From: Haloarcula vallismortis ATCC 29715
Lineage (GTDB): Archaea > Halobacteriota > Halobacteria > Halobacteriales > Haloarculaceae
Direction of reading: 5' to 3'
Assembly (NCBI RefSeq): GCF_000337775.1
Contig: NZ_AOLQ01000004.1
Location: forward strand, 186,001-250,000
DNA: 64,000 bases
Shown in pieces: positions 17,209 to 26,537 of this stretch. The notes beneath the pieces were generated by a model that searched no databases, was not told the DNA's origin, and worked only from the letters and a program-made list of their open reading frames with translations. Both the position numbers and the translations under genes were made by a program. Positions within the stretch are counted from its first letter, which is position 1. Each line of letters starts with the position of its first letter.

Positions 17209-18234
17209 TCAGCAGACAACTCGTTCGATATCCAGCGGCGACGCTCGCCGAACAACCGCATCGACTGGGTCGGCCACGGCCGAGAGGTTGTCCGAGTCGC
17301 CGTCAAGGACCAGCAGTGCGGCCCGGCAGCCGGGTTCGATGACGCCACAGTCGAGGCCGACTGCGTCGGCCCCAGCGGTCGTCGCCATCCGCAGGACTGT
17401 CCGGGACGGGAGGTCAAACGTCTTCGCGGTGTACTCCATCTCACGGAACATCGACGGTGCGTTCAACATTACGTTATCAGTCCCGAGCGCGACGTCAGTG
17501 TACTCCAGAAGGGTCTCAATCGGCGGTCGGCCGACGTCGAGGACGCGGTTCGCGCGCGGACAGACCGCGATGGGGACGTCCTGCTCGGCCACTCGTTCGA
17601 GGTGCTCCGCCTCGGCGTGGACCATGTGGACCAACAGGTCTGGCTCCAGATCCAGCGCCGGGTGGATATCGGTGGCGTCCGGTTCACCGGCGTGGATAGC
17701 AAACGGGACCGCACGCTTCCTGGCGGCGGCTCGCCGGGCGGTGAAATCGTCGTCGTTCGCGCCACTGGCACCGAACCCGTCGGCCACGTCCAGCACTGCG
17801 GGGTCATCGCTACCGAAGATGAAGTCCTCGATATCGAGTCCCTCGGCGGCTTCGCGTAGCGCGTTCGCACCGTCGACGCCGAACTCCCGGAAGTCGAGGA
17901 ACGCCCCGGAGCCGGTTCGCTGCATAAACCGGAGCGTGCGGTGCATCTCGTCGATCAGCGTCTCGTCGTCTGCCGCTGCGATCTGCTGATGCTTCAGGCT
18001 GTCCGGCGGCACCACCGCCTTTTCGAGACCAAGTCCGACGGCCGCCTCCTTTGCAACTGAATCCCCAACGTGGGTGTGGGCGTTCACGAACGCTGGCAGG
18101 ACGATACGGTCCTGGTCGTGCTCACGCTCAGGTGTCTCCTCGACGGCCGTTATGTGACCATCCTCGACGACGACCCGGCCCTGAACCGGCTCGAACGACC
18201 GTCCGGCGAGAATCGTCCCCTCGACTGTCTCCAT
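17209..18234 (-). CDS. Metal-dependent amidohydrolase
   Basis: A 341-residue TIM-barrel amidohydrolase of the chlorohydrolase/cytosine deaminase-like type. 'VLPAFVNAHTHVGDS' gives the HxH motif, 'FAIHAGEPDAT' a metal-ligand histidine, 'MVHAEAEHLERV' the next, and 'VALGTDNVMLN' the catalytic aspartate. The N-terminal beta-sandwich 'GTILAGRSFEPVQGRVVVEDG' is typical. The substrate is likely an aminated or halogenated ring but cannot be named. The ATG at 18234 is chosen because the family starts just before the beta-sandwich. Confidence 0.85.
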   Translation of the reverse strand: METVEGTILAGRSFEPVQGRVVVEDGHITAVEETPEREHDQDRIVLPAFVNAHTHVGDSVAKEAAVGLGLEKAVVPPDSLKHQQIAAADDETLIDEMHRTLRFMQRTGSGAFLDFREFGVDGANALREAAEGLDIEDFIFGSDDPAVLDVADGFGASGANDDDFTARRAAARKRAVPFAIHAGEPDATDIHPALDLEPDLLVHMVHAEAEHLERVAEQDVPIAVCPRANRVLDVGRPPIETLLEYTDVALGTDNVMLNAPSMFREMEYTAKTFDLPSRTVLRMATTAGADAVGLDCGVIEPGCRAALLVLDGDSDNLSAVADPVDAVVRRASPLDIERVVC

Positions 18235-18340
18235 ATCGGAGCGAGGGAACGGAAGTATATGTGTCCCATGGAGAGACACTCCGTTCTCGTGCGTGCTGAC
18301 TCGGGGTATACTGATACGTCCGGGGCTGGAGTGTTCGCGT

Positions 18341-19309
18341 ATGAGTTCCGGCACCACAGTCCCCGTGGATCGTGCGCTATCGCCCGATGACTGGCCCCAT
18401 CCAGCGGAGCGAGACTACGCGGATGCCCAGGCCCGTCTCGCTGACCACTACGATGTCGCCGCCGAATCCAGAGTGACTGAGACAGACGCTGTGGGCCGGG
18501 TTCATTATCTCGTGGGCGGGGACCCAGACAGTGACCCCGTGGTCCTTCTTCACGGAGTGGGCACACCGGCCGCGACGTGGCTCCCCCTGTTCCCAGCGCT
18601 CACCCACGAGTACCGCGTGTACGCTCCCGACCGACCCGGCCTCGGCCTTTCGGCCGCTCCGAGCTACCGGAATCGGGACCTTCGGTCGTTTCTAGTCGCG
18701 TACCTGCTGGATCTCCTCGATGACCTCGCTGTCGAGCGGCCACATGTGGTCGGCAACTCACACGGCGGTCTCCAGTCGTTCCTGCTCGCAATCGACCACG
18801 ACCGGGTGGACCGACTGCAACTGGTCGGTGCGCCGGGCGGCGTTTCGCGGGACCTCCCGCTCCTGTTTCGCCTGCTGACGGTCCGCGGCCTCAACCGCGT
18901 CCTCCTGTGGCTGCTCAACCGTGGCGACCCGGTCGAGAACGCGCGGCAGTCGATGCAGCGAGTCAACGTCGTCGAGGCCTCGGCCATCCCCGAGGTATTC
19001 TACGAACTGCTCGCCGCCGGCCAGGGTCTGCCCGGCCGGGGGGAAAGCCAGCGGTCGCTGGCGACCGCACAGGGGTCGTACGGTCGCGCCCATCCGCTGT
19101 TTGATATTCGGAACGAAATCACGCAGATCCACCGCCCGACGCAGTTCGTCTGGGGGACGGATGACGCCTTCTGGTCGCCCGGCGTTGGTCGTCCCGTCGC
19201 CGAAACGATGCCCGACGCGCAGTTCCACGAACTCCCCGGCCACGGCCACACGCCGTGGCTGGAACCGGACGATGCTGCTGCCGAACTCGTCCGGGAATTC
19301 CTCGACTGA
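18341..19309 (+). CDS. Alpha/beta-hydrolase
   Basis: A 322-residue alpha/beta-hydrolase. 'VVLLHGVGTPAATWLPLFPAL' holds the oxyanion segment, 'VVGNSHGGLQSFLLA' the nucleophile elbow (Gly-Asn-Ser-His-Gly), 'FVWGTDDAFWSP' the acid, and 'LPGHGHTPWLEPDD' the catalytic histidine. Substrate unknown. The gene reads divergently from the amidohydrolase, 106 bases apart. Confidence 0.85.
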   Translation: MSSGTTVPVDRALSPDDWPHPAERDYADAQARLADHYDVAAESRVTETDAVGRVHYLVGGDPDSDPVVLLHGVGTPAATWLPLFPALTHEYRVYAPDRPGLGLSAAPSYRNRDLRSFLVAYLLDLLDDLAVERPHVVGNSHGGLQSFLLAIDHDRVDRLQLVGAPGGVSRDLPLLFRLLTVRGLNRVLLWLLNRGDPVENARQSMQRVNVVEASAIPEVFYELLAAGQGLPGRGESQRSLATAQGSYGRAHPLFDIRNEITQIHRPTQFVWGTDDAFWSPGVGRPVAETMPDAQFHELPGHGHTPWLEPDDAAAELVREFLD

Positions 19310-19391
19310 GTGTATGCGAGTGATTACAGAGTATACGCAGGGTTGGTGGACGGATCTTGCCATGGGCACCGGTGGACAACCGGACGGCTAC

Positions 19392-20264
19392 TCAACCGTC
19401 TGCCCCACTGACGCTGACGGCCCGCTCAGTGACGAGTACCCATCCCAGCGTGTCTAACCGCACCTCACCGTCGTCTAGCGTCACCAAGTCGTTCTCGATG
19501 AGCTCTTCGAGAAGAGCCGGCGGGTCTGCCGATTCGCGTGCCAGTACGCTTCTGGAATCCGTGCGCCCCCCGTGTGCATAGAGCCGCGTCAGCGTCCGGA
19601 CGACGGGGTCTGGGGGATCGAGCTCCCGCAACTCGCGCCGCTGACGAGCGTATCTGCGCCGGAGGTACCGCCCGAGCAGATTGAGCTTCCGTGGCGGGTT
19701 CAGCGACAGGTCGACCCCCACGACGACGCCCTGTCTGACGTATCGGAGGTCGACAGTCGGTTCCTGACGGCCCAGAAGTTCTTTTTCAGCGCGGCTGACG
19801 CCCACTATGGTTTCGAGGTCGACATTAAGCGGTTGCCTGATACCGGTACACCCGACTCTGCCGGGGGTGACTCGGAGCTCGCCGATCTCGAAGCGTCGCT
19901 CTGTCACCCGCCCTCCGATTGTCGCGGGGTGGCACACGGCCACCTCGGTCCCGTCGAGCAACCGACGGAACAGTAACCCGCTGACCCGATCTAACGTCGA
20001 TTCTTCCCCGTCTATGAACAGAACGACGCGCTGGCCACCGCGCTCGAACCCGACTGTGAGAACTGTCCCCGAGAGAGCTCCTGCCGCGGCCTGTGGAGGC
20101 CGTCCTAGCCGAATATCAAAGATCTCGTCCAGCCCGGCCTCCTCCGCGAGCTGGCCACCCTCGACAGCGATCCCTGTGTTGTCGAGCCGAAACTGCGCCT
20201 GGCTCGGCTCCGCGGAGACGGACGGGCACAGCACAGTCGTCGAGAGTTCGATTGTCCGGGTCAC
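19392..20264 (-). CDS. CheF-like taxis protein (DUF439)
   Basis: A 290-residue protein that I recognise as CheF-like from the beta-rich N-terminal two thirds ending in 'LSLNPPRKLNLLGRYLRRRYARQ' and the C-terminal winged-helix-like end ('ALLEELIENDLVTLDDGEVRLDTLGWVLV'). CheF links CheY and CheC/D to the archaellum switch in haloarchaea. Here it is alone, far from any archaellum or che cluster in the window, so it may be a paralogue with another output. The assignment is from memory of the family, without a search. Confidence 0.65.
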   Translation of the reverse strand: MTRTIELSTTVLCPSVSAEPSQAQFRLDNTGIAVEGGQLAEEAGLDEIFDIRLGRPPQAAAGALSGTVLTVGFERGGQRVVLFIDGEESTLDRVSGLLFRRLLDGTEVAVCHPATIGGRVTERRFEIGELRVTPGRVGCTGIRQPLNVDLETIVGVSRAEKELLGRQEPTVDLRYVRQGVVVGVDLSLNPPRKLNLLGRYLRRRYARQRRELRELDPPDPVVRTLTRLYAHGGRTDSRSVLARESADPPALLEELIENDLVTLDDGEVRLDTLGWVLVTERAVSVSGADG

Positions 20265-20398
20265 GGTCGGTCTCCTCTCAGACCATACGTCGTGGTTACA
20301 TGGACGGGGAACGGCCTGACTTGGGAGTATTCAGGTCGCCGTGCTATCGTTCGCAGTGACAGCACACCAGACGAGATGGCCACGGTCAGTGTAGCAAC

Positions 20399-20410
20399 TA
20401 TACCGGTATA
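20399..20410 (+). promoter_or_regulatory. 12-bp perfect palindrome at a promoter
   Basis: TATACCGGTATA is a perfect palindrome 36 bases upstream of the ATG at 20446, in the region shared with the divergent CheF-like gene. Its right half can serve as a TATA box, so it may be both promoter element and operator. Confidence 0.45.
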
Positions 20411-20445
20411 AGCATTTTAGTGAGCAGCATCTCCACGTAGTGAGC

Positions 20446-21243
20446 ATGGACCAGCTATCGTCGTGTTACTTCTGTGCCGGCGCCCTTGATGTCTCACTCT
20501 CCGAGTATCCGATTATCCCGAAATCACTGGACCCGGAAGCCGAAAAGCAGGGAACCGTCGTACTCTGTTCGACGTGTCGAGAGAAGCTTGCGACCATTGT
20601 CGAGCCGGCCGTCAAGGCGGCGAAGGCGGACGCCCGTGACGCAGCGAAGGCGGCTACCGACACTGGGACTGCGGGGCCGACGGGCCTGTCTGACGATGCA
20701 AAGACGACGACGAGCGCGGACCCGACGGCAACTGACAGCGTGGTCGAGCCGGCCGACGACGGCTCGCTACTGGGCGACGACAGCGCAACCGCAGACGACC
20801 AGAAGAGATCGGTGCAGTCGGCAGAGACAGCGGCCGCAGCCCCGGAACAGGATGTGGCGAAGCCGGCGAACTCGACGGCGGAATCGGATGCAACGGGAAC
20901 GGCCGAGGCAGACACCCCAGACGAGCGAACGGCGGACCCGACCGAAACAAATGACACAGGAGCGGCCGCAGCCGAGACGGAAAGCGGAGACACCGACAGC
21001 AGCGACACCAGCGACACCAGCGATAGCAGCGCCGACGGCCCCTCGCTGACGAAACTGGAGTACAACAAGGTGATGCGGCTGCTCCAGAACCGCGAGATGC
21101 CCGTCGACCGCACGGAGATACGAGAGGTCGCGGTCAACGCCTACGACATCGACGGTGAGCAGTTCGATGCTATCATCGACGCCGCCGTGGACCGGGACCT
21201 CATCGGGCAAGAAAACGGCCAGTTGGTCGAATCGGACGGGTAG
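20446..21243 (+). CDS. Zinc-finger protein with long acidic linker, unknown function
   Basis: A 265-residue protein in three parts. The N-terminus has two CxxC knuckles ('CYFCAGAL' and 'CSTCREKL') for one zinc. Residues about 60-200 are low-complexity, rich in Ala, Asp, Ser and Thr with short repeats of 'DTSDTSDS'. The C-terminal 65 residues form a helical domain ('LTKLEYNKVMRLLQNREMPVDRTEIREVAVNAYDI'), probably winged-helix-like. A GTG at 20440 is an alternative start. It looks like an adaptor with two binding ends; no known homologue comes to mind. Confidence 0.75.
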   Translation: MDQLSSCYFCAGALDVSLSEYPIIPKSLDPEAEKQGTVVLCSTCREKLATIVEPAVKAAKADARDAAKAATDTGTAGPTGLSDDAKTTTSADPTATDSVVEPADDGSLLGDDSATADDQKRSVQSAETAAAAPEQDVAKPANSTAESDATGTAEADTPDERTADPTETNDTGAAAAETESGDTDSSDTSDTSDSSADGPSLTKLEYNKVMRLLQNREMPVDRTEIREVAVNAYDIDGEQFDAIIDAAVDRDLIGQENGQLVESDG

Positions 21244-21294
21244 CCCGACGCCAGTAGAGAAAAGCATACCACCGGCCCTCTCGAAGCCCGCGCT

Positions 21295-22062
21295 ATGAAC
21301 GCAGGCAACATCGCGACGCGTCTCGACGACCGACTCGACACAGAGGCCTACGCCGACATCGACGCCAGTCCGAACGGCCTGCAGGTCGGGCCGGCGAGCC
21401 AACCGGTCGAGCACGTCGCCTTCGCGGTTGATGCGGCCGTCGAGACTGTCGACCGTGCCGCCGAGGCGGGCGCTGACCTGCTCGTGACCCATCATGGCAT
21501 CGTCTGGGGCGGGATGGAGCGCGTGACCGGAACCAACTACCGCCGGGTCGCACCGCTGATCGACAACGACCTCGCGCTGTACGTTGCCCATCTCCCGCTG
21601 GACGGCCACCAGTCGCTCGGTAACGCTGCCGGCGTCGCGGACCTGCTGGGCCTCGACAACCGTGCGCCGTTCGGGTCGATGGGCGGCGAACACATCGGCC
21701 AACGCGGGGTCCTTACAGAACCTCAGACGGTCTCTGAATTGGCTGATACCCTCGAAGGAAAGGTAGACACCGACGGACAGCCAGTTCAGGTGCTCGATTT
21801 CGGCCCATCGACTGTCGAAGATGTCGCAATCGTCACCGGCAGCGGCGTCGACTGGCTGCAGGAGGCAGTCGAGAAAGACGCCGACGTGCTCATCACTGGC
21901 GAGGGGAAACAGAAGGCATTCCACGAGGCACGTGAGCAGGGAATCCACGTCATTCTCGCCGGCCACTACGCGACGGAGACGCTCGGCGTCCAGTCGCTCC
22001 AGACTGTCGCACAGGACTGGGGGCTGGAGACGACCTACATCGACTGTCCAACCGGTCTCTGA
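21295..22062 (+). CDS. Nif3-like dinuclear metal protein
   Basis: A 255-residue Nif3/YbgI family protein. 'LLVTHHGIVWGG' gives the metal-binding histidine pair, 'AHLPLDGHQSLGNA' and 'DVLITGEGKQKAFHEAREQG' are conserved segments, and 'LAGHYATET' supplies the last metal ligands. The family has a conserved dimetal centre of debated function (reported as a GTP cyclohydrolase-like or metal-chaperone protein). The SprT-like gene starts 4 bases downstream, so they likely share a transcript. Confidence 0.88.
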   Translation: MNAGNIATRLDDRLDTEAYADIDASPNGLQVGPASQPVEHVAFAVDAAVETVDRAAEAGADLLVTHHGIVWGGMERVTGTNYRRVAPLIDNDLALYVAHLPLDGHQSLGNAAGVADLLGLDNRAPFGSMGGEHIGQRGVLTEPQTVSELADTLEGKVDTDGQPVQVLDFGPSTVEDVAIVTGSGVDWLQEAVEKDADVLITGEGKQKAFHEAREQGIHVILAGHYATETLGVQSLQTVAQDWGLETTYIDCPTGL

Positions 22063-22066
22063 GGCG

Positions 22067-22630
22067 ATGGACGATAGCGTTTCGTACGAAGGTATTCGCT
22101 CGGATGCGGCCCTCATCGACTGGTCGCAGCAATACTGCCGACAGGTCCGCCGCGAGCGGGGCGTCTCGGTTCGGTTCGACCTCGTCGACTGGGCGGTGTC
22201 CCATCGCGCCAAGCGCCGAGCCGCAGCAGTCAAGCGACCGAAACTGGACGCCGCCACCATCGGCGAGCGATACGACTGGGGCAGTATCGACGGGAGCGAC
22301 GGCCGCCCGCTTCCCTGCACAGTGTCGCTGACGTGGGACGCGTTTTCGGCCTTCGACCGAGCGGAGTGGGAGTCAACGCTGCGGCACGAACTGGTCCACG
22401 TCGAACAGTACCAGCGCGATGGAACGACTGACCACGGGACCGCGTTCCGAGAGCGGGCCGCTCAGCTCGACACTGCTGTCCACTGTCCGGCCTTCGCCGA
22501 GCCGAAGCACGTCCTCACCTGCGGGGCCTGTGGCGAGCTCGTTGCTCGTCGCTATCGGGACTGCAAACTCGTCGAACAGCGCGAGCAGTACCGGTCTGAC
22601 TGCTGTGGGGCGTCGCTAGAACTGGCCTGA
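22067..22630 (+). CDS. SprT-like zinc metalloprotease domain protein
   Basis: A 187-residue SprT/Spartan-like protein. 'WESTLRHELVHVEQYQRDG' carries the HExxH zinc site, and the histidine of 'TTDHGTAF' is a candidate third ligand. The C-terminus has a zinc ribbon ('LTCGACGELVARRYRDC' and 'SDCCGASL'). Eukaryotic Spartan cleaves DNA-protein crosslinks; whether this small archaeal form does so is unknown. Start at the ATG 4 bases after the Nif3-like gene. Confidence 0.82.
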   Translation: MDDSVSYEGIRSDAALIDWSQQYCRQVRRERGVSVRFDLVDWAVSHRAKRRAAAVKRPKLDAATIGERYDWGSIDGSDGRPLPCTVSLTWDAFSAFDRAEWESTLRHELVHVEQYQRDGTTDHGTAFRERAAQLDTAVHCPAFAEPKHVLTCGACGELVARRYRDCKLVEQREQYRSDCCGASLELA

Positions 22631-22740
22631 AGCGGCAGTCTGGAGCTCGGTGATAGCGCCGTCACCCCGGACTCACATCGTCCTTCGGGCTGTCTTGGAG
22701 CGCACACAAGGCATTTACTCACAGCCCTGGGGATGTGCGT

Positions 22741-23511
22741 ATGAAACGCCGCCGTGCCCTCCAGATAGTCGGTGCTACACTTCCCGTGACGGGCTGTGTA
22801 ACGACACCCGACACTGACAGCGGACCCGCCCAGTCGGCGGCCGACACCCCAGCAGAAAACAGTGCGTACGAACTCGGTGACGAGGCCAGCGTTGACGGCC
22901 TCGGGCCAGTCACCGTCGAATCGGTCACCCTGCAGCGGTCCCTCATCCACCACCACCTCCACCGCGAACTGTACGAGCCAGCCGACGCACAGCTGCTTGT
23001 ACTCCTCGGGGAGATCCCAGAGGATGTCGACCCCGAGTTCGATATCCAGTTTGCGGCCCGACTCGACGGCGACATAGTCAATTCTGCGGCACAGACCTGG
23101 CTCAACACCAAAACCCGGATTTACGCGCTTTCCGTGCCAGTCGACGCCGTGGATGACGCGGCCGTACAGCTGCAACGCGGCGAACGGCCGACGTGGTCAC
23201 TCCCTGAAACCGTTACCGAGAGGATCTCTGTGGCCCCGGAGTTTGCGCTTCGAGGTGCGGAGATATCTGACCGAGCGGACCGGACCGTGCTCAGGCTCAC
23301 TGTCGAGAACCACGGTTCCCGCGACGGCGTATTTCGCGGGGTAGCCGAACACTCCAGCGCCGCCGACGCGGACGCCGCAATCCGATTTCCAGTTCCGGCC
23401 GGCGACACCGTCACGGAGACTCTCGGCTCAGCGATAATTGATAGCTGGTCTGCCGGCGCGGAGTTCGCCCACGAGATTTCGGAGCGAACGCGTGTCTTCG
23501 CCGTCGCGTAG
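22741..23511 (+). CDS. Putative lipoprotein, unknown function
   Basis: A 256-residue exported protein. The N-terminus 'MKRRRALQIVGATLPVTGC' is a short signal with a lipobox (VTGC). The mature part has an acidic linker and two regions that look like immunoglobulin-like beta sandwiches ('LRLTVENHGSRDGVFRGVAEHS'). No enzyme motif seen. A GTG 6 bases upstream is a possible alternative start. Confidence 0.75.
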   Translation: MKRRRALQIVGATLPVTGCVTTPDTDSGPAQSAADTPAENSAYELGDEASVDGLGPVTVESVTLQRSLIHHHLHRELYEPADAQLLVLLGEIPEDVDPEFDIQFAARLDGDIVNSAAQTWLNTKTRIYALSVPVDAVDDAAVQLQRGERPTWSLPETVTERISVAPEFALRGAEISDRADRTVLRLTVENHGSRDGVFRGVAEHSSAADADAAIRFPVPAGDTVTETLGSAIIDSWSAGAEFAHEISERTRVFAVA

Positions 23512-23768
23512 GCCCAGCCCCGGAGTTGCTGCAACCGGCGATACAATCGTATGCTGGATGTATCATCGTCCAGAGCCAGGTCACCTGACCCTGTCGACGC
23601 TTCCACCCGGCGCAGTACTGCATACACCGGTGAATGCGGGGCGCTCGCCGCTGCGTCTGGTCACTTCCGAAATTCATGATAACATCTAACAAACTCTGGG
23701 CCGATGGTACAGGTAGCGCTCCCGATGGCAGAGACTCCTGCCGGGAGCGCCGGAGGCGAGGAACGACG

Positions 23769-24203
23769 ATGTCAACAACCGAAACCTCGAACGCGGACAC
23801 TGTCAGGCAGTACCTGCACGCGTTCAACGAGCGAGACTTGGAGACGCTGGACGAGTTGCTCGCCGACGACGTGGTTGAGCATGGTATTCACGAAACATTA
23901 CACGGCCCCGAGGAAGTCATCGAGTTTCTGGAGTCGCACTTCGAGCGGTTCCCGGACTACGCCGGCACGACAAACGCGATAGTCGCAGAGGGGGATACAG
24001 TCGCTGTTCGCTACTCCGCGATGGGGACCCACAAAGGGGAGTTCCTTGACGTCGAGCCGACCGGACACGAAGCCGAGTGGACCGGGATGGCGATGTACCG
24101 GCTCGAAGACGGCGAGATCGCGGAGGTGTGGGTCGAAGAGAACCGGCTCGGGCTGCTAGAACAGTTAGAAGCCGTCGACCCGCCGGCACACCTGCGAATC
24201 TGA
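23769..24203 (+). CDS. SnoaL-like polyketide cyclase family protein
   Basis: A 144-residue alpha+beta barrel protein. 'VRQYLHAFNERDLETLDELLADDVVEHG', 'GPEEVIEFLESHFERFPDY' and 'GMAMYRLEDGEIAEVWVEEN' match the SnoaL/ester-cyclase-like group. Its real substrate is unknown; many members are small-molecule isomerases or hydrolases. Start chosen at 23769, just before the domain; upstream sequence in this frame is not protein-like. Confidence 0.8.
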   Translation: MSTTETSNADTVRQYLHAFNERDLETLDELLADDVVEHGIHETLHGPEEVIEFLESHFERFPDYAGTTNAIVAEGDTVAVRYSAMGTHKGEFLDVEPTGHEAEWTGMAMYRLEDGEIAEVWVEENRLGLLEQLEAVDPPAHLRI

Positions 24204-24255
24204 CGTGCGGGGCCAGGCGGGGCCCCTCTTCACCGTCGTTGCGCCGACCGCTCGG

Positions 24256-24597
24256 TCAAACGCCGACCGGGAGCAGAAACCGGACCACCCAGAGGACGCC
24301 CATCCCAGTCACCATCGTGGCGAACACGTCCTCGGTCTTCCAGGCGACGCCTGCCGCGAGCGCGCCGGCGATGAACTTGTCTGCGGCGAAACCACTGGCG
24401 TCGAGGGTCACGAACGACGGGAGGACAAGCGCGGCGAGGACGGCAGCGGGGACGAACCGCAACACCTGTTCGACGACCGGCGGAATCTCGTCGAGCCGAC
24501 CGAACAGCGCGATAAAGGAGAGGCGACAGGCGTACGTTAACACGCCGATGACGGCGATGACGCCGGCTATCTCAACTGGGCCGTAATTAGTCGCCAT
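24256..24597 (-). CDS. azlD: AzlD-type small subunit of a branched-chain amino acid exporter
   Basis: A 113-residue membrane protein with four hydrophobic helices. 'VLTYACRLSFIALFGRLDEIPP' and 'RFVPAAVLAALVLPSFV' are AzlD signatures. It pairs with AzlC, whose gene overlaps its start by 11 bases. The pair exports branched-chain amino acids or analogues in bacteria. Confidence 0.88.
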   Translation of the reverse strand: MATNYGPVEIAGVIAVIGVLTYACRLSFIALFGRLDEIPPVVEQVLRFVPAAVLAALVLPSFVTLDASGFAADKFIAGALAAGVAWKTEDVFATMVTGMGVLWVVRFLLPVGV

Positions 24598-25279
24598 CGG
24601 TCCCTCCCGTGGCGGACTCCGTGAGAACGCCAGCAGTGATACCGACACCGGCCGCGACGAGCAACCCGAGATTGAGCGGGAGACCAGCGCCGACGACGGC
24701 AACGGTGCCACCGACGACAGCGGCGACGCCGGTCGCCGCGTCTTCGATTGCCGGCACCAGAATCGCGAGGAAGACAAGCGGGATCGCGAATTCGAGGCCC
24801 CAGGCGTCGGGGACGCCAGTGCCGAGCAGCGCCCCGGCGATTGTTGTGACCTGCCAGACTCCCCAGAGCGTCAGGGCGACACCGAGGTAGTACCACTTCC
24901 GGTCCGTCTCACGGTCCGACCGGTAACTAGCGACAGAGAGCGCGTACGCTTGGTCGGTCAACACGTAAGCGAGCACCGCTTTCCACCGGCCGGTGAACTC
25001 CCGAAAGTACGGCGCGATCGATGCCGAGTACATCAGCAGTCGGAGGTTGATGACGACGGCTGTCGCGACGACAACTGTCAGTGGTGCGTTCTGTCCGAGC
25101 AGCTCCAGCGCTGCGAGCTGTGATGCGCCGGCGAAGACGACCACCGAGAGACCGACTGCGGTCGGTAGCCCCAGTCCGGCATTGACGGTAGCGATGCCGG
25201 CAACGAGGCCAAACGGAATAATTCCCAGCAGTAGCGGCGCAACATCGCGAACGCCGCGCCTGAACGCAGCAGTATCCAT
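24587..25279 (-). CDS. azlC: AzlC-family branched-chain amino acid export permease
   Basis: A 230-residue permease with about seven membrane helices. 'FRRGVRDVAPLLLGIIPFGLVAG' at the N-terminus and 'NLRLLMYSASIAPYF' plus 'LTDQAYALS' are typical of AzlC. It is first in a two-gene operon with azlD. Confidence 0.9.
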   Translation of the reverse strand: MDTAAFRRGVRDVAPLLLGIIPFGLVAGIATVNAGLGLPTAVGLSVVVFAGASQLAALELLGQNAPLTVVVATAVVINLRLLMYSASIAPYFREFTGRWKAVLAYVLTDQAYALSVASYRSDRETDRKWYYLGVALTLWGVWQVTTIAGALLGTGVPDAWGLEFAIPLVFLAILVPAIEDAATGVAAVVGGTVAVVGAGLPLNLGLLVAAGVGITAGVLTESATGGTDGD

Positions 25280-25412
25280 AGCTCCCAGTCCAACGCAGGG
25301 GCGTCTAAGCCCTCCGTTTCAGTGACAGTGTGTGATGACATGACGACACATAGCCTGTAACCGTCACGGCGAACCACGACGTTGAAACCCACCCGCGCTC
25401 GACTGCACAGCA

Positions 25413-26426
25413 ATGAGCGACCACACCGACGAGCGAGAGACGTTCCATCACGACCCCATCGGCCACGCGGAAGCCCGGGCCGGAATGACGGTCGGCGAAC
25501 TGGCTGACAGCTACGGCGAGGCCGGCATCGGCGCGAGCGATATCCACGAGGCCGTCGACATCTACAGCGAGATGCTCGACGACGACGTGACGACCTTCTT
25601 TGGGCTGGCCGGCGCGATGGTCCCGACCGGGATGCGGGCCATCGTCAGCGAACTCATCCGCGACGGCCACATCGACGTACTCGTGACGACAGGCGCGAAC
25701 TGCACCCACGACAGCATCGAGGCCATCGGTGGTAAGCACCACCACGGCGAGGTCACGCCCGAGGGGCAAACGGAGCGCGAACACGACGAGACGCTCCGTG
25801 ACGAGGGCGTCGACCGCATCTACAACGTCTACCTGCCCCAGGAGCATTTCGCCCTGTTCGAGAACCACCTCCGCGACGAGGTGTTCTCGACGCTGGAAGA
25901 GGAGGGCGCGGTCTCGATCCAGCGCATGACCGAGGAACTCGGCCGCGCCAACAGCGCGGTCAACGAGCGCGAGGACGTGCCCGAAGACGCCGGCGTGCTG
26001 GCGGCGGCCTACGAAAACGACGTACCGGTGTACTGTCCGGCATTCCAGGACTCGGTGCTGGGCCTGCAGGCGTGGATGTACTCCCAGACCAGCGAGTTCA
26101 CCGTGGACGCGCTCGCCGATATGACCTCGATTACGGACATCGCCTACGAGGCCGACAGCGCCGGCGCGATGGTCGTCGGCGGCGGTGTCCCGAAGAACTA
26201 CGTCCTCCAGACGATGCTGGTCTCGCCCGACGCCTACGACTATGCCGTTCAGTTGACGATGGACCCGTCGAACACCGGCGGCCTCTCCGGTGCGACGCTC
26301 GATGAGGCCCGCTCGTGGGGGAAACTTGAAAAGGACGCCCGGAATGTCTCGGTGTATGCCGATGCGACGATTACTCTCCCACTGGTCGTGGCCGCGGCCC
26401 GTGAGCGCCACAGTACGGACGCGTGA
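25413..26426 (+). CDS. dys: Deoxyhypusine synthase
   Basis: A 337-residue enzyme that modifies the lysine of aIF5A with an aminobutyl-type group in an NAD-dependent reaction. 'TTFFGLAGAMVPTGMR', 'LVTTGANCTHDSIEA' and the C-terminal 'DEARSWGKLEKDARNVSVYADAT' are hallmark segments; the lysine in 'SWGK' is the catalytic one. In haloarchaea agmatine is thought to replace spermidine as donor, which would tie this gene to the agmatinase-like gene at 16369. Confidence 0.95.
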   Translation: MSDHTDERETFHHDPIGHAEARAGMTVGELADSYGEAGIGASDIHEAVDIYSEMLDDDVTTFFGLAGAMVPTGMRAIVSELIRDGHIDVLVTTGANCTHDSIEAIGGKHHHGEVTPEGQTEREHDETLRDEGVDRIYNVYLPQEHFALFENHLRDEVFSTLEEEGAVSIQRMTEELGRANSAVNEREDVPEDAGVLAAAYENDVPVYCPAFQDSVLGLQAWMYSQTSEFTVDALADMTSITDIAYEADSAGAMVVGGGVPKNYVLQTMLVSPDAYDYAVQLTMDPSNTGGLSGATLDEARSWGKLEKDARNVSVYADATITLPLVVAAARERHSTDA

Positions 26427-26537
26427 CCCGTTCGACGTAGACGGCTACAGACCCGGCGGTTGTGGGTCACGTCTACTGAGAGACATATATCCCTCATATA
26501 AACGGTCTTTCACGACCGGTTGCCAGCCGTATCTATC

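Noticed and set aside
20767-22320. 517-codon minus-strand frame across the zinc-finger, Nif3 and SprT-like genes
   Set aside because: It crosses three well-supported plus-strand genes and shows no domain; an effect of high GC codon use.
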